A stretch of 64,000 bases of DNA from assembly GCA_035530135.1 (NCBI GenBank), contig DATKVJ010000121.1, positions 1 through 64,000 of the forward strand, read 5' to 3'. Made by a program: the position numbers and the translations under genes. The notes under the pieces were generated by a model that had not been told where the DNA came from, ran no database searches, and worked only from the letters and a program-made list of their open reading frames with translations. Position 1 is the stretch's first letter. The number at the start of each line of letters is the position of its first letter. Below, piece by piece: positions 17,668-26,039 of the stretch. The DNA is from CAIYYX01 sp035530135 (GTDB lineage: Bacteria; Pseudomonadota; Gammaproteobacteria; Burkholderiales; Rhodocyclaceae).

Positions 17668-18578
17668 TGGAAGGGCAAATGATAGCCAACGCATTTCACC
17701 ATTCCTACTGGGGCTTTCCCATCGCCCTGTATTTCTGGCTGGTCGGCGTCTCCGCCGGCTCCTTCGTGGTCAGCTCGCTGGGCTGGGTGTTCGGGATCAA
17801 GAAATACAAGCCCACCGCCTTTTTCGCTTCCAACACCGCGATCGTCATGCTGATGATCGTGCCGGTGCTCTTGATCATCGATCTGGGCAAGCCCTACCGC
17901 TTCTTCCACCTGCTGCTGCTCGGCAGTTTCAGCCACTGGTCGGCACCGATGGTCTGGGGCTCGTGCTTCATCCTGACTTATCCGGTCGCCATGCTGTTCT
18001 ACAGCTACTTCGTCTATCAGAAGAATGAGCGCTGGGCACGGATCCTGGGCATTCTGGCGGTGGTTCTAGCGCTGTGCACGCACTGGTATACCGGGGTGGT
18101 GATGCAATTGAATCCGTCGCGCGTGCCCAACCACACCTCGGTCGCGCCGATCCTGTTCCTGACCGGCGCCTACGTCTCGGGCATCGGCTTTCTGATTTGC
18201 TGCCTATGGCTGCGCAACAAGTTTCTCGCAGCGGAAAAGCAGGTGCCGATCGAACTGATCGCCGACATGGCCAGACTGATGCTCTACGGCATCGTTTTCG
18301 ATCTGTTCCTGCTGGGCAATGAGTTCCTGCAGATGACCTACGGCGTGGCCGAGGAACACACGATGCTCTATGACGTGCTGCTCGGTGTTTTCCGCTGGCC
18401 CTATCTCTACCTGGAGATCATCTGGGGGCTGCTCTTGCCCCTGGGCATCCTGGCGATCCCCAAGATCAACCGGCGGATGGGTTGGGTGCTGGCTGCGGCA
18501 TTCATGTGCGCCACCGGCGTCTATGGCATGCGCATCTGGTGGGTGATGGGCACCTTTTATTACCAGGGCCACTACTAG
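17667..18578 (+). CDS. NrfD/PsrC-type quinone-interacting membrane subunit
   Basis: This 303-residue polytopic membrane protein has about eight hydrophobic helices. The N-terminus HHSYWGFPIALYFWLVGVSAG and the ID(L)GKPYRFFHLL segment are typical of NrfD/PolysulfideReductase-C proteins, which exchange electrons (and in some complexes protons) with quinol and lack heme. The gene overlaps the upstream Fe-S gene and precedes the molybdopterin-like gene by 56 bp. As part of a Qrc- or ACIII-like unit it would be the quinone-binding anchor. Direction of electron flow cannot be read from sequence. Confidence 0.9.
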   Translation: MEGQMIANAFHHSYWGFPIALYFWLVGVSAGSFVVSSLGWVFGIKKYKPTAFFASNTAIVMLMIVPVLLIIDLGKPYRFFHLLLLGSFSHWSAPMVWGSCFILTYPVAMLFYSYFVYQKNERWARILGILAVVLALCTHWYTGVVMQLNPSRVPNHTSVAPILFLTGAYVSGIGFLICCLWLRNKFLAAEKQVPIELIADMARLMLYGIVFDLFLLGNEFLQMTYGVAEEHTMLYDVLLGVFRWPYLYLEIIWGLLLPLGILAIPKINRRMGWVLAAAFMCATGVYGMRIWWVMGTFYYQGHY

Positions 18579-18634
18579 GTCGTTGCCGAAGACACCCCGG
18601 AACACTTGCCACAAAGAGGTACTAGGACGAAGCC

Positions 18635-20989
18635 ATGAAGATCAATCGACGTCAATTTCTCAAAGGCGGTGCCGGCTCGGTGGCGGCGCTCGGAATCGTA
18701 AAGCAGGCCGGGGCCATGGAGTTGGCCCTGGGCAACGAGTCGTACAACTACATCAAGCGCGAGCCGAGAGAGCGGGTGTTCAGCTGTTCCCCGCTGCACG
18801 CTCACGACAATCCGGTGATCGCCTGGGTGGAACAGGATCCGCTGGAAAAAAATCTCCTCACCGGCAAGCCGGGAAGGCTGGTGGTCGAACTCTCCGGGGT
18901 GACCGAATCGGTGCGCAGCCGCGGTCGGGTCAGCGCCGCCGAGGCATCCGCGTGGCTGCAACTCTACGACGGCGACCGCCTGCAGAAGCCGCTGAAACGC
19001 GCCGGTCCCCGCGGCTCGGGAAAATGGCAGGAAATCTCCTGGCAACAGGCTTATCGGGAAATCGCCCAGGCGCTGGTCAAGAGCAAGCCCGAGGCGATCG
19101 CCTTGCTGCACGGCAAGGATACCAGCGCCGGGGCCTGGCAGCGCTTCCTGCACACCCTGGGCTCGAACAGCGTCATTCCGCTGGCGGCAAGCACGAACCG
19201 GCAGGCGGCATGGAAGGCGACCTGGGGCGCGGCGGATGCGATTCCCGATCTGGCGCATTCCCATTACATCCTCAATTTCGGCACCAACTTCCTGGTCAGC
19301 CAACCCGATTACGCGGCGGAAGCCATGGACGGCAGACTCTACCGTCGGGCCAAGATCGCCACCTTCGATCCGCGTTGTTCCAAGACCGCGGGCCTGTCCG
19401 ATGAATGGATACCGTTGCGGCCCGGGACCGATGGGCTGGTGGCCCTGGCGATGGCGAACTACCTGCTGCAGGAGGGCTTGGCCGACCAGGCCGCGATCGC
19501 ACGCTCCAGCAATCTCACCGTAGATGCCCTGGCCAAGGAGCTGAAGCCATACACCCTGGAACACGCGGCGGCGGTGAGCGGCGTCGAGGCCCTGAGCATA
19601 AGAAGCATCGCCCGGCAATTTGCCGAGAGCGAGCGCGGCTGCATCCTCACTGGTGCCGGCACCAGCGGTCATACCAACGGCTACGACACCGAGCGCGCGC
19701 TGATGCTGCTGCCGCTGATCACCGGCGGCTTCGAGGTTCAGGGCGGCACCTGTCTGCCCCGACAGATCGCGCTGGGCGATCTGCTGCCGAAGCCGGCCAG
19801 CCCGGCCGGCGAAAACCCGATCAGGCGCCCGCATCGCTTTCCCATCGAGGCCGGAAAGCAGTATCCGATCGACGTGCTGTTCGGCTACAACACCAATCCA
19901 GCCTTCGACGCCCCGGCGGCGGCGGCGTGGCGCCAGACCTTGGCCGACGAGAACCGGGTCAAGCTGTTCGTGGCCATCGACAGCTTTCGCAACGAGACCT
20001 GGGATCTGGCGGACCTGATCCTGCCCGAGGCCCACTGGCTGGAGCGCAACGAGCCGGTCGTAGGTCAGGGCAGTCTGCTGCCCTGGATCGGGCTGCGGCA
20101 GCAGGTCAGCAGCCCCGTGGGCGATGCCCGCGAACTGCGCGTAATCCTGCGCGACATCGTCCAGGCAACGAACGACCCTGCGGCGGGCAAGTACTGGCAA
20201 TTCAGCGACACCAAGGAGTGGCTGGCCATGCAGTTGGGCGGCGTGCCAGGCTTGAAGAAGGACGGCGGCTGGGAGCTGATGGCCAAACACAGCGGTGTCT
20301 GGCCGATCTACGGCTATCTCCATCCCGAAATCCGACGCATCGTCGACGAGCAGGGCGAGGAAGTGTTACCGCACTACGGCAAGCCGGCGAAGCTCGACCT
20401 CGAGCCCTTTCCCCATTGGTATGCGGCCAAGGATATGGCGACGGCCGGTGGCGAACTCACCTTGGTGGTTCATGCCTCCGACTACTATGCCGGCGACGCT
20501 TCGGCTAATAACAAGGTAGTCAGGGAGGCCACCCTCGCCAACCACCTGCACATCAACTACGCGACGGCGCAGGCAATGGGGATAGGGGATGGCGATCTGG
20601 TGCGGGTCAGTTCCCAGGCGGGCTACCTGGTGACCAAGGCCCATCTGACCCAGACCATCCGCCCCGACGTGGTCGCCATGCACAGCGCCGGCGGGCACTG
20701 GCGCATCGGCGGGGTGGCCGACGGCAGCGCCGGACCCGAGCACGGAGGCGCCGGCAACAACCCGGATGAGGACATCAACCACAATCTGTGGTGGGCCGAC
20801 CCGGGCACTCACCCGATGGACCTGATTCCCGCCCGCTTCGACGAGCGGGGTGGCGGCGCGGCCTGTGCCACCGCCGTGACCGTGAAGAAGGCGGCATCCG
20901 GCGATCGGTACGGCAAGCTCAGCGTCGACGCATCGAAGTTGCTTGCGGACGGCGATACGGCGAAATCGGCGCAAGAGGTAAGGGCATGA
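18635..20989 (+). CDS. Molybdopterin-oxidoreductase-fold protein lacking metal-ligand cysteines (QrcB/ActB-like)
   Basis: This 784-residue protein carries a twin-arginine signal (NRRQFLKGG, residues 4-12), so it is periplasmic. The fold signatures of PsrA-type oxidoreductases are present: DGDRLQKPLKRAGPRGSGKW, a FDPRCSKTAG segment, ETWDLADLILPEAHWLERNE and a C-terminal MPT-binding domain (VVHASDYYAGDAS). The N-terminal [4Fe-4S] site is not: only one cysteine remains (VFSCSPLHAHD), and the last ligand position reads GRVSAA instead of GRLC.KG. The usual Mo-ligating cysteine also seems absent (IPLAASTNRQAAW). QrcB and the first domain of ActB are known relatives without Mo. A structural or electron-transfer role is therefore likelier than catalysis. 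Its stop overlaps the cytochrome start (ATGA). Confidence 0.82.
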   Translation: MKINRRQFLKGGAGSVAALGIVKQAGAMELALGNESYNYIKREPRERVFSCSPLHAHDNPVIAWVEQDPLEKNLLTGKPGRLVVELSGVTESVRSRGRVSAAEASAWLQLYDGDRLQKPLKRAGPRGSGKWQEISWQQAYREIAQALVKSKPEAIALLHGKDTSAGAWQRFLHTLGSNSVIPLAASTNRQAAWKATWGAADAIPDLAHSHYILNFGTNFLVSQPDYAAEAMDGRLYRRAKIATFDPRCSKTAGLSDEWIPLRPGTDGLVALAMANYLLQEGLADQAAIARSSNLTVDALAKELKPYTLEHAAAVSGVEALSIRSIARQFAESERGCILTGAGTSGHTNGYDTERALMLLPLITGGFEVQGGTCLPRQIALGDLLPKPASPAGENPIRRPHRFPIEAGKQYPIDVLFGYNTNPAFDAPAAAAWRQTLADENRVKLFVAIDSFRNETWDLADLILPEAHWLERNEPVVGQGSLLPWIGLRQQVSSPVGDARELRVILRDIVQATNDPAAGKYWQFSDTKEWLAMQLGGVPGLKKDGGWELMAKHSGVWPIYGYLHPEIRRIVDEQGEEVLPHYGKPAKLDLEPFPHWYAAKDMATAGGELTLVVHASDYYAGDASANNKVVREATLANHLHINYATAQAMGIGDGDLVRVSSQAGYLVTKAHLTQTIRPDVVAMHSAGGHWRIGGVADGSAGPEHGGAGNNPDEDINHNLWWADPGTHPMDLIPARFDERGGGAACATAVTVKKAASGDRYGKLSVDASKLLADGDTAKSAQEVRA

Positions 20990-22194
20990 CGAAGAAACGC
21001 AAAATCATTTTTTCCGCGGCCGGCGTGCTGCTCCTGCTGGTGATATTGCTCGCCGGAAAACTCGGGGCGATCCCCGTTCCGGGCGTCAGATCCGTGTTCC
21101 AGACACCCGGCACCTGCAGCACTTGCCATGAGACCTGGTATGACGAGTCCGCTTACGCGTTCAATCCGAAGGGCAACAAGAATCCACCCAAGGGAGTGAC
21201 CATCGGCTGCGCCGAATGCCATCCGGTTCAGTACGAGGAATACCGGCTATCCGCCATGGGCAACAGCAAGAATCCGCTGCGGCCGGGATGCACCAACTGC
21301 CATGACAACGTGCATTCTGTTTATAACTGGTTCGACTATATGTATCTGGCGCCGAAGACCTGGATCGACCAGGTGCAAATCGGACTGCGCGATCGGGATA
21401 CCTACAACAGGACCCTTTCCCCGAACCTCGCCAACAAGGCCCGGGCGCGGTTTCTGGCAAATGACAGCCGCAGATGCCGCGAATGCCACACCGACCCGAC
21501 GCACCAGGCCTTGCTCAAGGGCACCCTGGGGGAATTCAGGCCCGATATCCAGCCGCACCTACAGATGGTGAAGGAGAAGATGACCTGCGTGCAGTGTCAC
21601 CAGAACCTGATGCATAACCTGTCCTACCCCGCCCCCTGGACCGGCAAGCCAACCGCGGCTGAAAACGGCAACGCCAAGGAGGGTGCCGCCAAATCGCAAG
21701 TCTGTGCCGGCTGCCACGGCCCGGATGGCAACAGCCCGGCGGCGACGTTCCCCAGCATCGCGCAACTGAATGCCAACTATATCTTCATGCAACTGGAGAA
21801 CTTCAAAAGCGGCAGCCGGAAAAACCCGGTGATGTCGGGCATGGTCGCCGCATTGAGCGTTGCGGACATGGCGAACCTCGCCAAGTATTTCAGCCAGCAG
21901 AAAATGCGTCCTACGGTGGTCCCGCCCAAGGTCTTGCAGCTCCAGGCGCGTGCCGACCTGGAGATAGGCGAACGCCTGTATCGTGAAAAATGCGCGCGTT
22001 GTCATGGCCTCACTGGCAGGGGTCAGGGCATATTCCCGCGGCTGGCCGGGCAGCATCCTGAATATATCCAGGCGCAGATAGATGCCTTCCGGAACCGCAG
22101 CCGCAGCGCCCATTCGATCATGCTCAATGTCGCCACCGGACTCAAGAGCGACGATCTGAAGCTGATTTCCAACTATCTCGGCGGCCAGGATTGA
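20986..22194 (+). CDS. Membrane-anchored heptaheme cytochrome c
   Basis: This 402-residue protein has an N-terminal hydrophobic anchor (residues ~7-24) and seven CxxCH motifs at residues 44, 75, 102, 164, 201, 240 and 336. The first five form a multiheme module similar in spacing to NapC/NirT- or ActA-type cytochromes. The last two sit in c4/c553-like monoheme domains (CAGCHGPDGNS and CARCHGLTGRGQG) fused to it. The heme domains are periplasmic. It overlaps the molybdopterin-like gene by 4 bp and the next gene by 4 bp. In Qrc the multiheme subunit takes up electrons; in ACIII separate subunits carry five and one hemes. A 5+2 fusion may combine both roles. No enzymatic motif beyond heme binding is seen. 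Confidence 0.9.
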   Translation: MTKKRKIIFSAAGVLLLLVILLAGKLGAIPVPGVRSVFQTPGTCSTCHETWYDESAYAFNPKGNKNPPKGVTIGCAECHPVQYEEYRLSAMGNSKNPLRPGCTNCHDNVHSVYNWFDYMYLAPKTWIDQVQIGLRDRDTYNRTLSPNLANKARARFLANDSRRCRECHTDPTHQALLKGTLGEFRPDIQPHLQMVKEKMTCVQCHQNLMHNLSYPAPWTGKPTAAENGNAKEGAAKSQVCAGCHGPDGNSPAATFPSIAQLNANYIFMQLENFKSGSRKNPVMSGMVAALSVADMANLAKYFSQQKMRPTVVPPKVLQLQARADLEIGERLYREKCARCHGLTGRGQGIFPRLAGQHPEYIQAQIDAFRNRSRSAHSIMLNVATGLKSDDLKLISNYLGGQD

Positions 22195-22661
22195 GCACGG
22201 CGGCGGCGTCTCCGACAGCCATTCGGACGCCGTGGCCGCATTCGCGCTTGCGGATATTCCAGGTGTTCGTCAACGTGGAAGGCCTGAGAGTGCGCGGACG
22301 CCTGTTGCTGCGCTTTTTCACGCTGCCGAGCTGGAAACGCTATGGCTTCTATGCGGTGATGCTCGTCGCGGCTGACGAAGAAAGCAAACCACCGTTGCTG
22401 CTGACATTGGCGCGGGAGGCGCTGGTCGCCGAGTTCGCGCCGATTTCACCCACACCCGCGCCATCCTGGCGCATAACCATGGTGGACTGGCGTAAGGTCG
22501 GCGCCGCGCCGCCGCAGTTCCAGCAGCCCGGCTGTATCGACGCCGAGTGGGGAGCCGCATGGTACGAGAGCGCCGATGAAAAGGCGAAACAGCAGCGCTA
22601 CCGTCTGACCAAGCTGCGTCTGTGGAAGGGGCAGCGCGCCAAGCAAAGGTCGCCGGAGTAG
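22191..22661 (+). CDS. Unknown protein of the redox cluster
   Basis: This 156-residue protein is not recognised. The TTG start at 22191 overlaps the stop of the cytochrome gene (TTGA), so translation is probably coupled. It has no signal peptide, cysteine motif or strong membrane helix; there is a single cysteine (PGCIDAEW). Residues ~20-45 (RIFQVFVNVEGLRVRGRLLLRFFTLP) are basic and hydrophobic, and the C-terminus is rich in Lys/Arg/Gln. A cytoplasmic assembly or chaperone role for the twin-arginine partner is possible from position alone, but nothing in the sequence proves it. Confidence 0.65.
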   Translation: MSTAAASPTAIRTPWPHSRLRIFQVFVNVEGLRVRGRLLLRFFTLPSWKRYGFYAVMLVAADEESKPPLLLTLAREALVAEFAPISPTPAPSWRITMVDWRKVGAAPPQFQQPGCIDAEWGAAWYESADEKAKQQRYRLTKLRLWKGQRAKQRSPE

Positions 22662-22663
22662 GC

Positions 22664-23815
22664 ATGGAAGGCCCAGCCGTCGGTGGTGTCACCGGCCCCA
22701 AAAGTCAAGAACGTTCCGCCCTGCTGATCGACGAGTTGGCGTGCGTCAACGTTCGCGGCCGGGTGATGGCGTGCGCCGCCTGTCTGGATGCTTGCGACGG
22801 GCAAGCCCTTTCGCTGTCGCTTGACGGCATCGGTCTCGACGCGGCGCGGTGCGCCGCCTGCGGCGCCTGTGTTCCGAATTGCCCCGCGGGAGCGCTACGG
22901 CTGCCAGGATTTTCGCCCAAGGGTTTTCTCCACTCCTTGGGCCGGCAACCGGCCGTCCAACTCCATTGCAGCGACAGCTGCGACAGCGGCAACGCGGTGC
23001 GCATTCCCTGTCACCGCCTGCTCGACGCCCGATTGCTGGCGGCCGCGTATGCCGAGGGTACGGTCTCCTTCCAACTGCACGGTCACGACCAATGCGCCCA
23101 TTGCCCGATGGGCGATGCCACCGGGCAGATATCTCTCCTACAGAAAACTTTGCAAGCGTGGTTTGGGCAGCAGGCGCCAAGCGTGATTTTCGCGCCGGGA
23201 AACCGGGATGAGGAGAAGGAAGAGCGGCAACAGCGAGATCGGTCGATCCGGTCTCGGCGGGACTTTCTGCGCGGCGCCGGTTTGCGGGCTACGGCGGGCG
23301 CTGCCGCGTTGCTGCTGCCGTCGGTGAAGGCTCATGACAACGAGTTCGGAGCGTCGCCACCCTATCCGGCGGACTTGGACCGAGGACGCCCGGCGGCCTA
23401 TCAGGCCTTGCTGCTGGAGCACGCCGCCGACTTGCCGTGGCGACAACTGCCATGGACGACGCGAAGCATAGCCGCGGCCTGCACCGCCTGCCTGGCGTGC
23501 GGGCAACGCTGCCCGACCGGCGCGCTAGGGGCGTGGAGCGGAGCCACAACGCGCGGAATCGACTTCGACCCGGGACTATGCACTTCTTGCGGCTTGTGCG
23601 AACAGATCTGTCCGGAACAAGCGATCCGCGTGGGAGATGCCACCTCTCTTAGTGAGGTCCTCAGCGGTCGAGCGCCCTTGGTCACCCGGCCGGTGGGTAG
23701 CTGCTCCGCCTGCCAACGGGCATACGTCCCCGGCGCTGACGCGTCCGAACTTTGCCCGGCCTGCGAGAAAGAGCGCGCGCTGAAAAAGGAGTGGCTCGGT
23801 CTGCTCGGAAGGTAG
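22664..23815 (+). CDS. Polyferredoxin with internal twin-arginine motif
   Basis: This 383-residue protein has two halves. Residues 1-190 carry CAACLDACDGQA and CAACGACVPNCPAGA (residues ~37-77) plus unusual cysteine groups LHCSDSC, PCH and QCAHCP. Then RSRRDFLRGAGLRATAGAAALLLPS (split here as residues 196-220) looks like a twin-arginine signal in the middle of the chain. The second half has CTACLACGQRCPTGA, CTSCGLCEQICPEQA and a CSAC...CPAC pair. It may be a fusion of a cytosolic ferredoxin with an exported NapG/NrfC-like one, or the internal motif may be NapF-like and not a signal. The ATG at 22664 has a GGAG site. It closes the cluster 30 bp before the converging ccmI. Confidence 0.75.
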   Translation: MEGPAVGGVTGPKSQERSALLIDELACVNVRGRVMACAACLDACDGQALSLSLDGIGLDAARCAACGACVPNCPAGALRLPGFSPKGFLHSLGRQPAVQLHCSDSCDSGNAVRIPCHRLLDARLLAAAYAEGTVSFQLHGHDQCAHCPMGDATGQISLLQKTLQAWFGQQAPSVIFAPGNRDEEKEERQQRDRSIRSRRDFLRGAGLRATAGAAALLLPSVKAHDNEFGASPPYPADLDRGRPAAYQALLLEHAADLPWRQLPWTTRSIAAACTACLACGQRCPTGALGAWSGATTRGIDFDPGLCTSCGLCEQICPEQAIRVGDATSLSEVLSGRAPLVTRPVGSCSACQRAYVPGADASELCPACEKERALKKEWLGLLGR

Positions 23816-23845
23816 CGAGTCCCCGTCACGGCGGGCGAACGGCGC

Positions 23846-25048
23846 TCACGGCGCGGCCCGCCCGATGACGATGTTCACCCCTTTGGCGCCGGTTTTCACG
23901 ATAGCGCTCTCTCCGATCAGATCGCCCTTTTGCGGCGTCGCGTTACCCGACTTCGAGATGCGCGCCTCGATCTTCACCTCACTGGCACCTGAGAGCTTCA
24001 ACTGGGGATTGATAGCGAGCGAGTCATCGAGTGTGAATGCCAGCGGCAGGTCGCCGGCACGGGCACGCAACACCGCCAGCGGCATGCGCGAGCCGCCGAC
24101 GGCGCGGGCGAAGATGAACAGGGTATCGCCCGGCTGCACCTTTGCCGCCAGCGCCGGCGCCAGCGTCACCCGCCCGCTGACCTCCTTGCCGGAAACGGCC
24201 CTCGATTCGGGCTTGGCGCCGGCCTTATTACGGGCTTCGACGATGGCCTCGGCGATCGACTTGGCGTCTTCCGATTCCGGCGGCAGAAGTTTCTGCAGCT
24301 TCTCCCAGTAGCTCACGGCACCGGGAAAGTCCTGGCGCCGATAGGCCGCGGTGCCGGCGAGCGCCAGCGCCATGGTGTTGTTCGGATCGAGCGCTAGCGC
24401 CTTGTTTACCAGCTCCATGGGCTTACCGTCGAGATTGCCGTCGGCGCGCGTCGCCAGCAGGTCAGCATATTCTGCCAGCAGCTCAGGATCCTTATTCATT
24501 GCGTCGCCGATACGGGCGAAGGCTCGGGCGGCGTCATCGACGCGGCCCAGCGCCTTGTAGGAGCGCGCCAGCATGACCCAGCCCTTGACGTCTTCCGGAT
24601 GTTTCTCCAGGCGCGCCGCCAGCGTAGCGACCATCTGCTCGATCTGCGCCTGGGTGACCTCGTGCCCGACGGTGGATTGCGGCACCAGCGCCGCGGGCGT
24701 GCCGAGCCAGGCATAGAGCGCCGCAGCGGCGATCGGCAGCGCCAGCCCCAATACCAGCGCGGTGCGCCAGGCCGGACCCGAGGGCGGCGGCGGTGCATCG
24801 ATGTCGCCGGCATCGGCGAGCAGGCGGCGCTGCAACTCCGCCCGCGACTGATCGTAGTCGGTCTCGGAGAGGCTGCCGGCGGCGCGATCGCGCTCCAGCT
24901 CGGCGATCTGGTCGCGATAGATCGCGGTATTCAGGGCCAGACGCGACGCCGCGGTGGAGGGTGCGGCGCGGCGCAGCAGCGGGCGCAACAGCAGGCCCAG
25001 CACGAGCAGCACGAGTAGCGCGGCGGCACTCAGGAAAGTGATGTTCAT
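23846..25048 (-). CDS. ccmI: Cytochrome c biogenesis protein CcmI
   Basis: This 400-residue apocytochrome chaperone keeps apocytochrome c ready for heme ligation. It has two N-terminal TM segments (residues ~5-25 and ~95-113) separated by a cytoplasmic loop containing YRDQIAELERD, the typical CcmI signature. A periplasmic TPR region (VKGWVMLARSYKALGR; NTMALALAGTAAYRR) and a C-terminal domain follow. Overlap with ccmH is 4 bp. It is the last gene of the ccm operon read leftwards. Confidence 0.93.
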   Translation of the reverse strand: MNITFLSAAALLVLLVLGLLLRPLLRRAAPSTAASRLALNTAIYRDQIAELERDRAAGSLSETDYDQSRAELQRRLLADAGDIDAPPPPSGPAWRTALVLGLALPIAAAALYAWLGTPAALVPQSTVGHEVTQAQIEQMVATLAARLEKHPEDVKGWVMLARSYKALGRVDDAARAFARIGDAMNKDPELLAEYADLLATRADGNLDGKPMELVNKALALDPNNTMALALAGTAAYRRQDFPGAVSYWEKLQKLLPPESEDAKSIAEAIVEARNKAGAKPESRAVSGKEVSGRVTLAPALAAKVQPGDTLFIFARAVGGSRMPLAVLRARAGDLPLAFTLDDSLAINPQLKLSGASEVKIEARISKSGNATPQKGDLIGESAIVKTGAKGVNIVIGRAAP

Positions 25049-25512
25049 CGACCAGCCTCTTGTTGTCTGAGTAGTTCCTCGGCGCGCCTTATCTCCGCGG
25101 CGGAGAGGTCTTTCTCCTCGAGCTGCGCGCCGCGTCGGCGCAGATAAACCACCAGCCCGGCCAGGCCGAAAGCCAGCAGCAGAAAGGGACCGAACCAGAG
25201 CAGATAGGTGCTCGCCATCATCGGCGGGCGGTAGAGAACGAAATCGCCATAACGATTGACCATGAAATCTCTGATCTGTTTGTCGGTCTTGCCCTGCTTG
25301 ATCATCTCACGAATTTCGCGGCGCAGATCCACCGCCAGATCCGCCTGGGAAGCAGCCAGCGATTCGTTCTGACAGACCAGGCAGCGCATCACCGAGGTGA
25401 TCGCCACCATGCGTTTCTCCACCGCGACGTCGGCGGCCAGCGGCGCCGCTTCCCGGGCCAGCAGCGTGCCGCTGGCGAGCAGCGCGAACAGCAATGCCAT
25501 CACCGTTTTCAT
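25045..25512 (-). CDS. ccmH: Cytochrome c maturation thioreductase CcmH
   Basis: This 155-residue membrane-anchored periplasmic protein helps reduce the CxxCH cysteines and takes part in heme ligation. It has a signal peptide, the hallmark MRCLVCQNESLAAS with the redox CxxC, and a C-terminal TM anchor (LLWFGPFLLLAFGLAGLVVYL). It lacks the fused CcmI part found in enterobacterial CcmH. It overlaps both ccmI and ccmG by 4 bp. Confidence 0.95.
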   Translation of the reverse strand: MKTVMALLFALLASGTLLAREAAPLAADVAVEKRMVAITSVMRCLVCQNESLAASQADLAVDLRREIREMIKQGKTDKQIRDFMVNRYGDFVLYRPPMMASTYLLWFGPFLLLAFGLAGLVVYLRRRGAQLEEKDLSAAEIRRAEELLRQQEAGR

Positions 25513-26039
25513 TGATTCAATTCCTTCAACAGTGGCAGGATCTTGTCCCTGAGCGCGGCGTCGGTCACCGGACCGATCTGCTTGTAGCGAATGATGCCGG
25601 CCTTGTCGATGACGTAGGTCTCCGGCACGCCATAGACGCCGTAATTGATGCCGACGCGGCCGTCGCCGTCGAATGCGTTCAGCACGTAAGGGTTGCCGAA
25701 CCGGGCGAGCCAGGCTTGCGCGTCATCGCGCTTGTCCTTGTAGTCGAGGCCATAGAGCGGCGCCGCGCCGCTCTGGGCGAAGCGCATCAGCACCGGCGCC
25801 TCTTCGCGGCAGGAGACGCACCAGGAAGCCCAGACGTTGAGCAGCCAGACCCGGCCGCGCATCTCTTGCGGCGAAAACTTCAACTTCGGATCGGCGAGCT
25901 GCGTCAGATCGAAGTTCGGCGCGGGTTTGTTTATCAGCGGCGAGGGCACCTCGTGCGGATCGTAGCCGGGCTTCAAGCCCCAAGCGAGAAAGCCCACCAG
26001 CACCACGAACAGCCCGAGCGGAATCAGGAAGCGCCTCAT
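25509..26039 (-). CDS. ccmG: Thiol:disulfide interchange protein CcmG/DsbE
   Basis: This 176-residue membrane-tethered thioredoxin-fold reductant keeps apocytochrome or CcmH thiols reduced. It has an N-terminal TM anchor (residues ~5-21), the active site NVWASWCVSCREEAP, the GVYGVPETYVID cis-proline loop and an N-terminal PAPNFDL strand. It overlaps ccmF and ccmH by 4 bp each. It is the usual partner in a system I operon. Confidence 0.95.
   Translation of the reverse strand: MRRFLIPLGLFVVLVGFLAWGLKPGYDPHEVPSPLINKPAPNFDLTQLADPKLKFSPQEMRGRVWLLNVWASWCVSCREEAPVLMRFAQSGAAPLYGLDYKDKRDDAQAWLARFGNPYVLNAFDGDGRVGINYGVYGVPETYVIDKAGIIRYKQIGPVTDAALRDKILPLLKELNQ

Noticed and set aside
18635..20989. Assignment as thiosulfate, polysulfide or tetrathionate reductase catalytic subunit
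   Set aside because: Three of four N-terminal Fe-S cysteines and the probable Mo-ligand cysteine are absent, so catalysis of that type is not supported.
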